Assembly: GCF_008629685.1 (NCBI RefSeq)
Contig: NZ_VWSF01000003.1
Span: forward strand, 346,795-410,794
DNA length: 64,000 bases
Direction: 5' to 3'
DNA from: Adhaeribacter rhizoryzae
Lineage (GTDB): Bacteria > Bacteroidota > Bacteroidia > Cytophagales > Hymenobacteraceae
The position numbers were made by a program, and so were the translations under genes. The number at the start of each line of letters is the position of its first letter. Positions within the stretch are counted from its first letter, which is position 1. This document shows, in pieces, positions 63,511 to 64,000 of this stretch. Under the pieces are notes generated by a model. It had not been told where the DNA came from. It made no database searches and saw only the letters and a list, made by a program, of their open reading frames with translations.

Positions 63511-64000
63511 TTATTTGGCATAAGCCACAGAACGCATTTCCCGGATTACAGTAATTTTAATCTGACCCGGATACTGCATTTCTTTTTCTATTTTTTGCGA
63601 AATATCGTAAGATAACTGCTGCGCGCGTTCGTCGGTTACATTGTCGGCATCTACCATAACGCGTAACTCACGACCCGCCTGAATGGCGTAGCACTGGTTT
63701 ACGCCATCAAAACCAATGGCGGTTTCTTCTAATTCTTTTAAGCGTTTAATGTACGATTCCATTATTTCGCGGCGGGCACCCGGACGTGAACCCGAAATGG
63801 CATCGCAGGCTTGTACCAGCGGCGAAATCATAGCGGTCATTTCTAATTCGTCGTGGTGGGCACCAATGGCGTTGCACACATCCGGATGCTCTTTGTATTT
63901 TTTAGCCAGTTCCATACCCAAAATAGCGTGCGGCAATTCTGGTTCTTCGGGGGTTACTTTACCAATATCGTGCAGCAAGCCGGCGCGTTTGGCATGTTTT
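63511..64000 (-). CDS. rny: Ribonuclease Y, C-terminal part (partial)
   Basis: The frame stays open to the right edge of the window, so only the last 163 or so residues are present. They contain the HD-domain motifs [20 protein letters not shown] and [12 protein letters not shown] and the ending [19 protein letters not shown], which is diagnostic of RNase Y (YmdA). RNase Y starts mRNA decay at the membrane in bacteria without RNase E. The N-terminal anchor, coiled coil and KH domain lie outside the window. Confidence 0.93.
   Translation of the reverse strand, partial: KHAKRAGLLHDIGKVTPEEPELPHAILGMELAKKYKEHPDVCNAIGAHHDELEMTAMISPLVQACDAISGSRPGARREIMESYIKRLKELEETAIGFDGVNQCYAIQAGRELRVMVDADNVTDERAQQLSYDISQKIEKEMQYPGQIKITVIREMRSVAYAK

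Overview
The window looks like a chromosome segment of a Bacteroidota bacterium of the order Cytophagales, most likely family Hymenobacteraceae (Adhaeribacter/Rufibacter-like). The basis is a C-terminal type IX secretion sorting domain, several families largely restricted to Bacteroidota (DUF3871, a VirE_N/BT4734-like primase, propeller-type sensor kinases), TAnnTTTG-type promoter boxes, AT-rich spacers, and a tRNA gene end that does not encode CCA. The genus is an inference; there is no rRNA to test it.

Region 1 (1 to about 25.75 kb) is accessory DNA. It holds two 3' fragments of a umuC-like gene flanking a large secreted RCC1-repeat protein, a GC-rich thioredoxin-like lipoprotein that looks foreign, two IS110-family elements in the same orientation (about 89 percent identical transposases), a complete IS3-family element with inverted repeats, a 3-bp target duplication and a -1 frameshift site, an adenylate cyclase-TPR protein, a DUF4386 membrane protein, two small paralogous proteins, and a serine hydrolase killed by one nonsense codon. 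From 16.7 to 25.75 kb the minus strand carries the replication and integration module of an integrative element: RadC-like protein, DUF3871 protein, Sak4-like ATPase, PriCT/helicase protein, VirE_N primase, small HTH protein, an unknown protein and a tyrosine integrase. The module ends at a 46-nt 3' fragment of tRNA-Ala(GGC), which marks the attachment site. No second copy of that fragment was found, so the other end of the island probably lies left of the window.

Region 2 (25.75 to 64 kb) is ordinary chromosome: cysteine synthesis (cysM, cysE), an EcsC-family protein, an SdiA-regulated-type lipoprotein, an M48 protease with a glutamine tract, a putative DNA-repair radical-SAM pair with a tiny gene between, a BamA-like barrel protein, type II NADH dehydrogenase, a CvfB-like RNA-binding protein, an L,D-transpeptidase, a propeller histidine kinase with its LuxR-type regulator, a RimB-RimK-desuccinylase operon, a cmk-ispH-DUF502 operon, adenine deaminase, a TauE/SafE permease, a single-domain response regulator, a cystathionine beta-synthase-like enzyme divergent from sucD, dps, and the 3' end of rny at the right edge. 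Spacers here carry hairpin terminators and dispersed inverted repeats.

The strongest leads are: the IS110 leader, which is better conserved between the two copies than the transposase gene and can fold (candidate bridge/seek RNA); the nearly perfect 64-bp palindrome at the end of the helicase gene of the integrative element; the split primase-helicase plus Sak4/DUF3871/RadC module; and the unannotated 54-codon gene inside the radical-SAM operon. I did not find a CRISPR array or a recognisable defence system.
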